Assembly (NCBI GenBank): GCA_002440745.1
Contig: DJVB01000049.1
Coordinates: 130,381-194,380 of the forward strand
Direction: 5' to 3'
DNA: 64,000 nucleotides
Source: Bacteroidales bacterium UBA6267
Lineage (GTDB): Bacteria; Bacteroidota; Bacteroidia; Bacteroidales; UBA1556
This document shows, one piece after another, positions 16,299 to 25,192 of this stretch. The notes under the pieces were generated by a model. The model was not told where the DNA came from. It did no database searches and saw only the letters and a list, made by a program, of their open reading frames with translations. The translations under genes and the position numbers were made by a program. Within the stretch, counting starts at the first letter, position 1. Each line of letters starts with the position of its first letter.

Positions 16299-18611
16299 AT
16301 GACTAAAAACCTCGTAATTGTTGAGTCACCGGCGAAAGCCAAAACCATTGAAAAATTTTTGGGAAAAGATTTTATCGTTAAATCCAGCTTCGGACATGTT
16401 CGCGACTTGTCGAAGGATAAATTAGGTGTTGACGTTAAAAAAGATTTTGCCCCGAAATACGTTAACGACCCTGAAAAGAAAAAGGTTATTACCGAGTTGA
16501 AAAAACTAAGCGACTCAAGCGAATTGGTTTGGTTGGCAACTGATGAAGACCGTGAAGGAGAGGCAATTGCTTGGCATCTCAAAGAAACATTGGGATTGAC
16601 TGATGAAAAAATCAAACGAATTGTTTTTCACGAAATCACAAAAACCGCCATCTTAAATGCTGTCGAAAACCCCCGCAGTATTGATTATGATTTAGTAAAT
16701 GCTCAACAAGCTCGTCGAGTACTCGACCGTTTAGTCGGGTTCGAGCTTTCGCCCCTCCTATGGAAAAAAGTGAAACCATCACTTTCTGCCGGAAGAGTGC
16801 AATCTGTTGCCGTTAGACTTATTGTTGACAGAGAAGAAGAGATTAAAAATTTTTCGATAGAGTCATTCTATAAAGTTTACGGATACTTTTTAACCTCCAA
16901 AGAAGAGATTATTAAAGCTGAAGCGGAGGGCAGATTCGACACAAAAGAAGAAGCATTAAAGTTTATAAACCAGTGTATTTCTGCTAAATATACGGTTGAC
17001 AGTATTGAAAAGAAGCCAACCACAAAATCACCGGCTCCACCCTTCACTACTTCAACCTTGCAACAAGAAGCCAGCCGAAAATTAGGGTTTTCCGTTAGTA
17101 AAACCATGATGACTGCCCAAAAACTTTATGAATCTGGACAAATAACCTATATGCGTACAGACTCTGTGAATTTATCTGGCTTAGCAATCAACACCGCTAA
17201 AGAAGAAATCACGAAACTCTTCGGTGCCGAATATTCAAAGCCACGTCAATTCTCTACTAAATCTAAAGGTGCGCAAGAAGCTCACGAAGCTATTCGCCCA
17301 ACTTACATCAATCGTGAAAACGCCACAGGAGACCAAAACCAGAAAAAACTTTACGAATTAATCTGGAAGCGCACCGTTGCAAGTCAAATGGCTGAGGCCA
17401 AACTTGAAAAAACAATCATTACCATTAAATCTGGTGAATTATCAAAAGCGTTTATCGCTGATGGCGAAACATTACTCTTCGATGGATTTCTAAAACTTTA
17501 CTCCGAATCGTCTGATTCTGAGGAGTCTGAAACAAAATCAAACATCCTCCCGATGGTGAAAAAAGGAGAAAATCTGCTTTACAAAACCATTGAAGCAAAT
17601 CAGCGTTTCACTCGCCAGCAGCCTCGATATACGGAAGCAAGCCTTGTTAGAAAGATGGAAGAATTGGGCATTGGACGACCATCTACTTACGCCCCAACAA
17701 TCACAACCATCGTCAATAGGAAATATGTTGTGAAAGAAAATAAGGAAGGCCAAACCCGCAAAGTGAATAACATTATTTTATCCGATGGTATTATAAAAGA
17801 AAGTACAACAACTGAGAATTTTGGTGCTGAAAAAAACAAACTATTTCCTACCGACGTGGGAACTTTAGTGAATAGTTTTTTGGTGAAATATTTTCCTGAA
17901 ATTGTTGATTATCAATTCACCGCACAGGTTGAAAAAGAATTTGACTTAATTTCCTCAGGTCAAAGTCAATGGAATCAAATGATCAAAGAATTCTATAAAG
18001 ATTTCAGCGAAAAGATAGTTGAAACAACTGATAATACTGAAAAGTTCACCGGCGAAAGACTTTTGGGTATTGATCCAAAATCAGGAAAAAATGTTTATGT
18101 CAAGGTTGGAAAATATGGACCGATTGTTCAAATTGGGGAAACAACCGATGAAGAAAAACCTAAGTTCGCCGGTCTAAATAAAAATCAAAAAATGGAAGAG
18201 ATAACTCTCCCAGAGGCTCTGAAACTATTTGATTTTCCAAGATCTATTGGCAAGTATCAAGACGAGGAGCTTACTGTTGCAATCGGACGTTTTGGCCCTT
18301 ACATCAAAATGGGAAAAGCATTTTTTTCAATACCAAAATCCGATAGTCCGGCAACAATTGAACTCGCAAGGGCAATCGAAATAATTGAGGAGAAAAAATT
18401 AGCCGATAAAAATAAAGTAATCCAAGAATTCAGCGAAGAACCTGACTTAAAAGTACTTAATGGAAGGTTTGGTCCGTATATCAACTTTAATAAGAACAAC
18501 TACAAAATTCCAAAAACGAAAGACCCAAAAGCACTCAGTTTGGACGAATGCAAAGAAATTATCTCTAAGGCAGAAACCAAAACCAAAAAACCTCGTAAGA
18601 AAGAATCGTAA
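16299..18611 (+). CDS. topA: DNA topoisomerase I (type IA)
   Basis: This 770-residue enzyme relaxes negative supercoils. The Toprim domain has E9 (IVESPAKAKTIEKFL) and the D82-x-D84-x-E86 metal site (TDEDREGEAIAW). The nucleophile is Y284 in QITYMRTDS. The C-terminal part has no Cys4 zinc ribbons. Instead there are several copies of a glycine/phenylalanine repeat (VGKYGPIVQIGE, IGRFGPYIKMGK, NGRFGPYINFNK), as in zinc-free bacterial TopA proteins, and a lysine-rich tail. The start was taken at the ATG at 16299, where homology begins (MTKNLVIVES). A frame from 16275 would add eight unlikely residues. Confidence 0.97.
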   Translation: MTKNLVIVESPAKAKTIEKFLGKDFIVKSSFGHVRDLSKDKLGVDVKKDFAPKYVNDPEKKKVITELKKLSDSSELVWLATDEDREGEAIAWHLKETLGLTDEKIKRIVFHEITKTAILNAVENPRSIDYDLVNAQQARRVLDRLVGFELSPLLWKKVKPSLSAGRVQSVAVRLIVDREEEIKNFSIESFYKVYGYFLTSKEEIIKAEAEGRFDTKEEALKFINQCISAKYTVDSIEKKPTTKSPAPPFTTSTLQQEASRKLGFSVSKTMMTAQKLYESGQITYMRTDSVNLSGLAINTAKEEITKLFGAEYSKPRQFSTKSKGAQEAHEAIRPTYINRENATGDQNQKKLYELIWKRTVASQMAEAKLEKTIITIKSGELSKAFIADGETLLFDGFLKLYSESSDSEESETKSNILPMVKKGENLLYKTIEANQRFTRQQPRYTEASLVRKMEELGIGRPSTYAPTITTIVNRKYVVKENKEGQTRKVNNIILSDGIIKESTTTENFGAEKNKLFPTDVGTLVNSFLVKYFPEIVDYQFTAQVEKEFDLISSGQSQWNQMIKEFYKDFSEKIVETTDNTEKFTGERLLGIDPKSGKNVYVKVGKYGPIVQIGETTDEEKPKFAGLNKNQKMEEITLPEALKLFDFPRSIGKYQDEELTVAIGRFGPYIKMGKAFFSIPKSDSPATIELARAIEIIEEKKLADKNKVIQEFSEEPDLKVLNGRFGPYINFNKNNYKIPKTKDPKALSLDECKEIISKAETKTKKPRKKES

Positions 18612-18627
18612 TCTAAAATTCTGATTA

Positions 18628-19803
18628 ATGGATTCTTCAATATACTTAAAACCTGTTTCCATACCTGATTATAAATCAGACGGAAACATGCAACGAAGAA
18701 GGTTGGGAGACATCATAAAAACCCACACTTCGATTGATGGAGTTCCTTCACTTGATGGAGCGAGATTGGCAATAGTTGGAATTAATGAATCCAGAAACTC
18801 CTTTTCAAATCTTTTATGCAGAGATACCGCTGATATTGTACGTAAACATCTTTATGCATTGTTCAGTTTTAGCAATAATATTCAACTTATTGATATTGGG
18901 GATATTCAATTAGGCGAATCTGTTGACGATACATATTTCGCAGTACAAATGGTGATAGCTGAATTACTCGATAATAAAATAACACCTATTATTATTGGTG
19001 GGTCTCAAGACCTCACTTTTGCCAATTATCTTGCGTATGAAAAACAAGGTAAAATCATCAATTTAGCCACTATTGACTCCAGTTTTGATTTGGGCACCTC
19101 GGAAGAAGCTTTTGATTCCAAATCTTATATTTCTAAAATAATTCTACACCAACCCAACTATCTATTTAACTTCACCAATATTGGTTACCAGTCATATTTT
19201 GTTGATTATGAAGCCATTAATTTAATGAGGAAGTTATTTTTCGACACCTATCGTCTTGGATTCGTAAGGTCAAATATGGAAGAAGCTGAACCATTAGTTC
19301 GAAATGCCGATATCGTAAGCTTCGATCTCACTTCTATTCGTCAATCGGATGCACCCGGGACAACAGGACCAACTCCTAATGGATTTTATGGTGAAGAAGC
19401 ATGTCAGATTTGTAGGTATGCAGGCATGAGCGATAAAGTAAGCTCCATTGGATTTTACGAGCTTTGCCCAGAAATGGATATTAACGAACAAACAGCACAT
19501 CTTACCGCTGAAATGATTTGGTATTTTATCGAAGGATTTTACAATCGCAAAGGCGACCACCCACATAAAAATAAAGCTGACTATATGAAATACATTGTTC
19601 AGATTGATAATCATGTGGACGAAATTGTGTTTTATAAAAGTCAAAAATCGGGACGTTGGTGGATGGAAGTTCCATTCACAAAACCCGAACATGCAAAATA
19701 TCAACGCCATTTTATGGTTCCTTGCTCCTATCGTGACTACGAAAATGCAAGCAAAAGGGATATTCCTGACCGTTGGTGGCAAGTTTTTCAGAAGTTGATG
19801 TAG
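18628..19803 (+). CDS. Arginase-fold (formimidoylglutamase-like) protein with degenerate metal site
   Basis: The protein has 391 residues with a ureohydrolase fold: IIIGGSQDLTFAN, TIDSSFDLG, SFDLTSIRQSDAPGTTGPTP and GFYELCPEMD line up with the arginase/formimidoylglutamase landmarks. The metal ligands are altered: the GGxHD histidine is Q, the DAHxD histidine is S, and the later aspartate pair is only partly kept. Hydrolase activity is therefore doubtful. The last 70 residues (from about 320) form an extension with SGRWWMEVPF and YQRHF. It sits between topA (16 bp) and the porP-gldKLMN genes. From memory, similar proteins accompany gldK in other Bacteroidota, hinting at a structural or regulatory role there. 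Confidence 0.8.
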   Translation: MDSSIYLKPVSIPDYKSDGNMQRRRLGDIIKTHTSIDGVPSLDGARLAIVGINESRNSFSNLLCRDTADIVRKHLYALFSFSNNIQLIDIGDIQLGESVDDTYFAVQMVIAELLDNKITPIIIGGSQDLTFANYLAYEKQGKIINLATIDSSFDLGTSEEAFDSKSYISKIILHQPNYLFNFTNIGYQSYFVDYEAINLMRKLFFDTYRLGFVRSNMEEAEPLVRNADIVSFDLTSIRQSDAPGTTGPTPNGFYGEEACQICRYAGMSDKVSSIGFYELCPEMDINEQTAHLTAEMIWYFIEGFYNRKGDHPHKNKADYMKYIVQIDNHVDEIVFYKSQKSGRWWMEVPFTKPEHAKYQRHFMVPCSYRDYENASKRDIPDRWWQVFQKLM

Positions 19804-19919
19804 GACAAAACGGTGTTATTTTTTAACTCAAATATAGAAATGATAAATTATCGTTAAGCTTTTCACAAGTCGGAAAACTATTGATAACTATAAGGTTTTA
19901 AAAGATTTTAACCAAAAAA

Positions 19920-19948
19920 TCAACCTTTTACAAAGTTATTTGTCTTAA
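19920..19948 (+). promoter_or_regulatory. Bipartite motif shared by type IX operons, copy A
   Basis: TCAACCTTTT, then 10 nt, then TTGTCTTAA. The same two blocks at the same spacing occur on the minus strand at 33923-33951, upstream of the other porP gene. Identity continues partly to the right (T and AC). It is probably a regulator or sigma-factor site for type IX genes. Confidence 0.6.
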
Positions 19949-20049
19949 GTTACGATTTGCGAAAGCGACATTTATTCATACTAAAATCACACTGAATTAG
20001 TATTTTGTTATATATTAAAATATAGTGTTTGAGCGAATAATATTTTTTT

Positions 20050-20057
20050 TACTTTAG
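20050..20057 (+). promoter_or_regulatory. Likely -7 box of the porP-gldKLMN operon
   Basis: TACTTTAG matches TAnnTTTG at all but one position, 37 bp before the ATG. Confidence 0.45.
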
Positions 20058-20094
20058 CACCTTGTTTTGACAGGAGCATAACTAAACCGAACTT

Positions 20095-21081
20095 ATGAGC
20101 AGAAAACTACTCTTTTTAGGTCTAATGTTAACGAGTTTACTAGGATTTTCGCAGCAGGAAGTCCAGTACACGAATTTCATGTTTTCAAATATGGCATTCA
20201 ATCCAGGGTATGCCGGAATCAATAGGTCAATATGTTTAACGGCCTTAGCTCGACAACAATGGATGGGTTTTGCCTCAACTTATGATGGAAAAGGCGGGTC
20301 GCCACAAGATATCTACTTTACCGGTGAAAGCAATATCGATCCCCTTCATGGCGGCATTGGTCTAACTGTTATTAAAGACAAAATTGGTTTTGAAGATAAT
20401 ATTGCGGTGCGATTAGCTTATAGTTTTCATTTAAATGTTGGCCCAGGGAAATTGGGTATAGGTATTCAAGGTGGATTTATCAACAAAAAGGTAGATTTCT
20501 CAAAATTCAAATACGTTGATCAAGGAGATCAATTACTGCAAAGCTCTCAGGTTGAAACTTCTATGAATTTTGATATGGCTTTTGGTGCTTACTACAAAAT
20601 AGAAGAAAAGCTTTACGCCGGGATTTCCACAACCCAACTCACACAATCCGTTGCCGAATTTTCCAGCACCTTAGGAAGCTCAGAATACAAACGTCACTAT
20701 TTCATTCATGGAGGATATTATTATGAACTCCCGATGAATCCAAGCATAGTTATTAATCCAAATGTATTAATAAAAACTGATTTTGCAGCAGCACAATATG
20801 ATTTTAATGCTTTAGCATGGTACAATAAAACCATATATGCCGGCGTTAGCTATAGAGCAATTGATGCTATAGCCATCTTAGCCGGTTATAGGTTTCTGCA
20901 AGGTGCAAAGGGTGGCGCACAAGCTGGAATAGCTTATGATATTACAACCTCAGCTCTTGGAGCAAAAGGTTCGGGTGATAAACGCAGAAGTTTTGGGTCT
21001 GCTGAAGTATATGTAAATTATTGTTTTGAAATCATTATACCTGTGGTATATGACCGTCATAAAACAGTTTTATTTTTGTAA
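20095..21081 (+). CDS. porP: PorP/SprF-family type IX secretion outer-membrane protein
   Basis: The protein has 328 residues. It has a signal peptide (KLLFLGLMLTSLLGFSQQ) followed by the PorP/SprF signature start QYTNFMFSNMAFNPGYAGI and a predicted 14-strand-like outer-membrane barrel with alternating aromatic and glycine residues. PorP/SprF proteins are outer-membrane partners of the type IX machine and of gliding adhesin export. It directly precedes gldK, gldL, gldM and gldN, the classic PorP-K-L-M-N order. A second family member is encoded at 32751-33752. Confidence 0.93.
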   Translation: MSRKLLFLGLMLTSLLGFSQQEVQYTNFMFSNMAFNPGYAGINRSICLTALARQQWMGFASTYDGKGGSPQDIYFTGESNIDPLHGGIGLTVIKDKIGFEDNIAVRLAYSFHLNVGPGKLGIGIQGGFINKKVDFSKFKYVDQGDQLLQSSQVETSMNFDMAFGAYYKIEEKLYAGISTTQLTQSVAEFSSTLGSSEYKRHYFIHGGYYYELPMNPSIVINPNVLIKTDFAAAQYDFNALAWYNKTIYAGVSYRAIDAIAILAGYRFLQGAKGGAQAGIAYDITTSALGAKGSGDKRRSFGSAEVYVNYCFEIIIPVVYDRHKTVLFL

Positions 21082-21138
21082 TGAAACAATTATTAAAGGT
21101 ATTCGTAGAAATTCCAATTGATAACTAAGAATTAAGTT

Positions 21139-22512
21139 ATGTCGATAATGTCAAAGAAAAATTTGGTTGGATTTGTCGCCCTCGTTGCAATGGCAATGAG
21201 TTTTGGCGCTTGTAGTAGCGGCCAAGGCGAATTAATCGGTGTTCAGGACCGAGAAGAATGGTATCAAGAAGATCCTTTTGGAATGCTTTTCATCCCACAT
21301 GGTGCATACAATATGGGGGAAAGTGACCAGGATGTGCCTTACACTCAAATGAACGCCACCAGAACAGTTTCAGTTCAAGCATTTTACATGGACGAAACGG
21401 AAATAACGAATAATGAATATCGTCAGTTTGTCAACTGGGTTAGAGATTCCATTGCTCACACCCTGCTTGGCCAAGCCCAAAATCCTGAAGAATTGGGTGA
21501 GCATTTTATATCTGACAGAGATGGAAACGTAATCGATTATGGTAATCAAATGCCATACAATCTGATAAATTGGCGCGAAGAAATCCGTTGGGACGAAGAG
21601 CCAACCATGTTAGTTTTAGAAGATCCTAACTACGGCATTTTCCTACCGGAACATGAGCGTTACTATCGTGTAAAGCAAATTGACACAAGAAAATTGAACT
21701 TCGAGTACTATTGGATAAATTTCCGTGATGCTGCTAAAAGAAGTAATCGCCCACAAGGTCAAATTGACCGTTCACAATTCATCGAAAAACGTATCGATAA
21801 TATTTTTCCTGATACTTTAGCATGGGTGCATGACTTTTCCTACTCATTCAACGAGCCAATGACACAGAATTATTTCTGGCATCCTGCCTACGACCATTAT
21901 CCTGTTGTAGGAGTAAGTTGGTTACAAGCAACTGCATTTTCCATTTGGCGTACAGGATTAAAAAGGAGCTATCACCAATCGGTAATGGCCACCTTCTGGA
22001 ACGATTTCCGTTTACCGAATGAAGCTGAGTGGGAATGGGCTGCTCGTGGTGGTCTCGACTTAAATCCATTTCCTTGGGGAGGACCTTACACAAGAAATTC
22101 AAACGGATGTTTCTTAGCCAACTTCAAACCATTGCGCGGAAACTATGTAGATGACGGTGGATTTCACACACTTATCGTAGCTCACTTTGCACCAAATGAT
22201 TACGGTCTCTATGATATGGCCGGAAACGTTTCTGAATGGTGCGATGATTCATTTGATCCTTCAACCTATCGCTTTGCACATGATATGAACACACATTTTT
22301 CTCGTGATGCAAACGATAATCTATCCACTTCCAACAAAAGAAGAGTTATTCGCGGAGGTTCATGGAAAGATATAGGATTCTATATGCGCACAAGTACACG
22401 AAGTTATGAGTATCAAGATACAGCTAAGAGTTATATCGGTTTCCGAAATGTTCAAACTTACTTAGGTAGAGCAAAAGGAGACGGCCCTAGTTCATCTGCA
22501 GTATATCGTTAA
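21139..22512 (+). CDS. gldK: Type IX secretion ring lipoprotein GldK/PorK
   Basis: The protein has 457 residues. It has a type II signal peptide with lipobox FGA-C25, so it is lipid-anchored. The rest is an FGE-sulfatase-like domain: IPHGAYNMGESDQD, FYMDETEITNNEYRQF, VGVSWLQATAFSIWR, LPNEAEWEWAARGG, YGLYDMAGNVSEWCDD and VIRGGSWKD. With GldN it forms the large periplasmic ring under the outer membrane. It is not expected to act as an enzyme. M4 (21148) is an alternative start. The gene begins 57 bp after porP. Confidence 0.96.
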   Translation: MSIMSKKNLVGFVALVAMAMSFGACSSGQGELIGVQDREEWYQEDPFGMLFIPHGAYNMGESDQDVPYTQMNATRTVSVQAFYMDETEITNNEYRQFVNWVRDSIAHTLLGQAQNPEELGEHFISDRDGNVIDYGNQMPYNLINWREEIRWDEEPTMLVLEDPNYGIFLPEHERYYRVKQIDTRKLNFEYYWINFRDAAKRSNRPQGQIDRSQFIEKRIDNIFPDTLAWVHDFSYSFNEPMTQNYFWHPAYDHYPVVGVSWLQATAFSIWRTGLKRSYHQSVMATFWNDFRLPNEAEWEWAARGGLDLNPFPWGGPYTRNSNGCFLANFKPLRGNYVDDGGFHTLIVAHFAPNDYGLYDMAGNVSEWCDDSFDPSTYRFAHDMNTHFSRDANDNLSTSNKRRVIRGGSWKDIGFYMRTSTRSYEYQDTAKSYIGFRNVQTYLGRAKGDGPSSSAVYR

Positions 22513-22556
22513 TAATATATGAATAAGAACACCTTTAAATAAATCTATAGAATTAA

Positions 22557-22569
22557 TTTTAGTATTAAC
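22557..22569 (+). promoter_or_regulatory. Leader motif before gldL
   Basis: TTTTAGTATTAAC ends 19 nt before the gldL ATG. The same TTTAGTATTAAC recurs at 23453-23464, 18 nt before gldM. It is a possible mRNA-level element. Confidence 0.4.
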
Positions 22570-22588
22570 CACAAACAATTAAATTATC

Positions 22589-23443
22589 ATGGGTATAAGT
22601 AGTTTAGTAAGAAGTAAGGGATTTAAAAACTTTATGGCAAAATTATACGGTTGGGGAGCCGCCGTAGTTATGATTGGAGCTTTGTTCAAAATCGAACACC
22701 TTCCAGGTGCAACATCTATGCTTATTGTAGGACTTTTAACTGAGGCTTTAATTTTCTTCTTTTCGGCCTTCGAGCCTCCTCACGTAGAGCCTGACTGGAG
22801 TTTAGTATATCCTGAATTAGCAGGTATGTACGATGGTTACAGTGATGAAAGCCTAAAGGAGTTTGGTTTGGATGACGAACCAAAATCAGTTACCGGAGAG
22901 TTAGATAAAATGCTTGAGGACGCCAAGATTGGACCTGAACTTATTGAAAGTTTAGGTGTTGGTTTGAGAAACTTAAGTGACAATGCCGGCAAAATGAATG
23001 ATATTTCTGAAGCTTCAATTGCAACTAAAGAATATACAAGTAATATTAGAACCGCCGCCGACAATATTGGCCAATTATCTGACGCTTATGTGTCAACTTC
23101 AAATATCTTGACAAGTTCCACAGAGAAAATTGCTTTGTCTGCTGAGAAGATTGACTTCTCTGCCGTTGATGGGCAAGCATTTAATACTGAATTGACTAAA
23201 GTATCCAATAATTTGGCTGCATTAAATTCAGTTTATGAATTGCAATTGCAATCCTCAACTATGCAGTCAGAAACTATTGAGAAAGTTGGTCAGTCAATGA
23301 ATCTATTCCTTGAGAATCTATCGCAATCTATTGATAATACAGCCAAATATAAGCAACAAGCTGATGAGCTTGCCAAGAATGTAGCTATGTTGAATGAGGT
23401 GTATGGTAAGATGTTAAATGCCATGACAGTTCAACGTAGTTAA
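22589..23443 (+). CDS. gldL: Type IX secretion motor protein GldL/PorL
   Basis: The protein has 284 residues and is an inner-membrane stator-like subunit. Two transmembrane helices span about 21-35 and 42-61. They carry the polar residues K34, H37, E52 and E62, matching by pattern (K-x2-H; E-x9-E) the conserved charged residues of F. johnsoniae GldL used in proton-driven motion. The linker between the helices appears about four residues shorter than in that protein. The cytoplasmic part (from 65) is acidic and then helical, rich in N/S/T/Q, consistent with a coiled-coil cage. It works as a complex with GldM. Confidence 0.96.
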   Translation: MGISSLVRSKGFKNFMAKLYGWGAAVVMIGALFKIEHLPGATSMLIVGLLTEALIFFFSAFEPPHVEPDWSLVYPELAGMYDGYSDESLKEFGLDDEPKSVTGELDKMLEDAKIGPELIESLGVGLRNLSDNAGKMNDISEASIATKEYTSNIRTAADNIGQLSDAYVSTSNILTSSTEKIALSAEKIDFSAVDGQAFNTELTKVSNNLAALNSVYELQLQSSTMQSETIEKVGQSMNLFLENLSQSIDNTAKYKQQADELAKNVAMLNEVYGKMLNAMTVQRS

Positions 23444-23452
23444 TAAATTAAA

Positions 23453-23464
23453 TTTAGTATTAAC
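23453..23464 (+). promoter_or_regulatory. Leader motif before gldM
   Basis: TTTAGTATTAAC lies 18 nt before the gldM ATG and is a copy of the element before gldL. Confidence 0.4.
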
Positions 23465-23482
23465 TTAAATTAATTTTTACAA

Positions 23483-25186
23483 ATGGCTGGATATAAAGAA
23501 ACCCCGAGGCAGAAGATGATCGGCATGATGTATCTGTTCTACACAGCTTTGCTGGCGTTGAACGTATCTGCAGAAATCTTAAATGCCTTTATAATTGTGA
23601 ATGATGGTATGGAACGCACCGTAGGTAATTTCGGTGAGAAAAATGCCATAATCTATAACGACTTTGACAAACAATTGGCTTTAAACTCAGCCAAAACAAA
23701 GCCGTATCATGATAAAGCTATGGAAGTTAAAGCTTTAACAAACAACCTCATCGCTCAAATTGAAGATGTAAAAGACAAACTTGTTGGCTATACTGAATTT
23801 GGTGATGCCGATGCGAAAAATATTACATATAAAGCAAAGGATGAAAACGGAAAAACCAAAGAAGTAACCGTAGAAAGGCCTTCATTAGTTCCACTTGAAT
23901 ATATCAAGAAAACATCTGATTATAATGGTCCTGACTATATCATGGGTGGAATTGGTAGCAACGACTATACTAAAGGAGAAGCAACAAAATTGAAGAATGC
24001 ATTCACGCAATACAAGGCTGACATTGTTAAAGTGTTACTTGCTGCAGGAATGGACACAGTTAATCTCAATTTGGGCTTAGAAACCAAAGGCGGGTATAAC
24101 AAACACGCAGGACAAAGGCAAAATTGGGAAATGAATACCTTCCATAAAACAATTCTTGCTGCCGACTTAGTATTGTTAAATAAATACATTACAGAAGTTA
24201 GAAATGTTGAATTTGAAGTGCTTAAAAAGCTTATGAGTCAAATCTCAGCAGATGATTTCAAATTTGATGAAATTTCTGCGAAAGTTATTCCTCATGCTAA
24301 TATAGTTTTATCCGGCGAATCTTATACCGCTGATATTTTTGTAGCTGCCTATAGTACCACAGAAACACCTACTGTTATATTAAAAAACGGATTGGATTCT
24401 GTTATTGGCAGTGGTGAGAACATGGAAAATATGGAAGGAACCATGACCTTAGACAGTGCTGATCAAGGGGTTGTAAGATATACTGTAAAAACGGGAGCAA
24501 CAGGTGATTTCAAATACGCAGGTGTAATTAAAATCAAAGATCCATCTGGCAAACCCAAATATTATGAGTTCAATTCCGCTTATTCAGTTATTAAACCATC
24601 GGCAACTGTTTCCGCTGATAAAATGAATGTAGTTTATAGAGGTCTTCCTAATCCGATGTCAATTTCCGCAGCCGGTTTTACAAATGAAGCTTTAACACTT
24701 ACTGTTGCTGGAGGTGGAGTTTTAGCAAAAACTTCTGCAGGTCATTATAATTTTACACCTTCTGCAGGGGCACGTGATCGAGAAGTTACCTTCAGAGTTT
24801 CAGGTAAAGATGCTAGTGGTCAAAATCAATCACTTGGGTCATTTACTTACAGAGTTTTACCATTGCCTACTCCTACCCTGAGTATTGCCGGCGTTAGTGA
24901 CGGAAAAATTTCAAAAGCTCGTATTCTAACGTCTCCATTTGTTACAGCAGATTTAATAGGATTCCTTTTTGATGGAGTAAGATATAATGTAATTAGTTAT
25001 GAACTTTATTTCATTCATAGTAAAGGCAGTTATGCCACTAGAATCAATGGACCACAATTTTCTGGGGAAGCAATCCAAAAACTGAGACAATTTCCTGTTA
25101 AAACTATTGTGAGAATTGATAATGTGGTTGTTCGAGGACCAGATGGAGAAAAACGTGCCATTGGGATAGCATTAGAATTAAACTAA
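23483..25186 (+). CDS. gldM: Type IX secretion motor protein GldM/PorM
   Basis: The protein has 567 residues with a single N-terminal transmembrane helix (about 16-36, MMYLFYTALLALNVSAEIL) preceded by the conserved ETPRQKM, where R9 is in the position used for ion coupling in GldM. The large periplasmic part begins with a helical domain D1 (about 37-250) and continues with three beta domains, the last ending in VVVRGPDGEKRAIGIALEL. The dimeric periplasmic shaft is thought to transmit rotation from GldL to the GldK/GldN ring. It lies 39 bp after gldL and 6 bp before gldN. Confidence 0.96.
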   Translation: MAGYKETPRQKMIGMMYLFYTALLALNVSAEILNAFIIVNDGMERTVGNFGEKNAIIYNDFDKQLALNSAKTKPYHDKAMEVKALTNNLIAQIEDVKDKLVGYTEFGDADAKNITYKAKDENGKTKEVTVERPSLVPLEYIKKTSDYNGPDYIMGGIGSNDYTKGEATKLKNAFTQYKADIVKVLLAAGMDTVNLNLGLETKGGYNKHAGQRQNWEMNTFHKTILAADLVLLNKYITEVRNVEFEVLKKLMSQISADDFKFDEISAKVIPHANIVLSGESYTADIFVAAYSTTETPTVILKNGLDSVIGSGENMENMEGTMTLDSADQGVVRYTVKTGATGDFKYAGVIKIKDPSGKPKYYEFNSAYSVIKPSATVSADKMNVVYRGLPNPMSISAAGFTNEALTLTVAGGGVLAKTSAGHYNFTPSAGARDREVTFRVSGKDASGQNQSLGSFTYRVLPLPTPTLSIAGVSDGKISKARILTSPFVTADLIGFLFDGVRYNVISYELYFIHSKGSYATRINGPQFSGEAIQKLRQFPVKTIVRIDNVVVRGPDGEKRAIGIALELN

Positions 25187-25192
25187 AATATT

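Larger units (their letters stand above)
19804..20094 (+). other. 291-bp AT-rich regulatory region before porP-gldKLMN
   Basis: No gene is seen. The region holds the bipartite motif at 19920-19948 and a near-consensus -7 box at 20050-20057. Confidence 0.6.

Noticed and set aside
19294..19782. 162-codon minus-strand frame
   Set aside because: It is a shadow of the arginase-fold gene on the other strand with unlikely composition.
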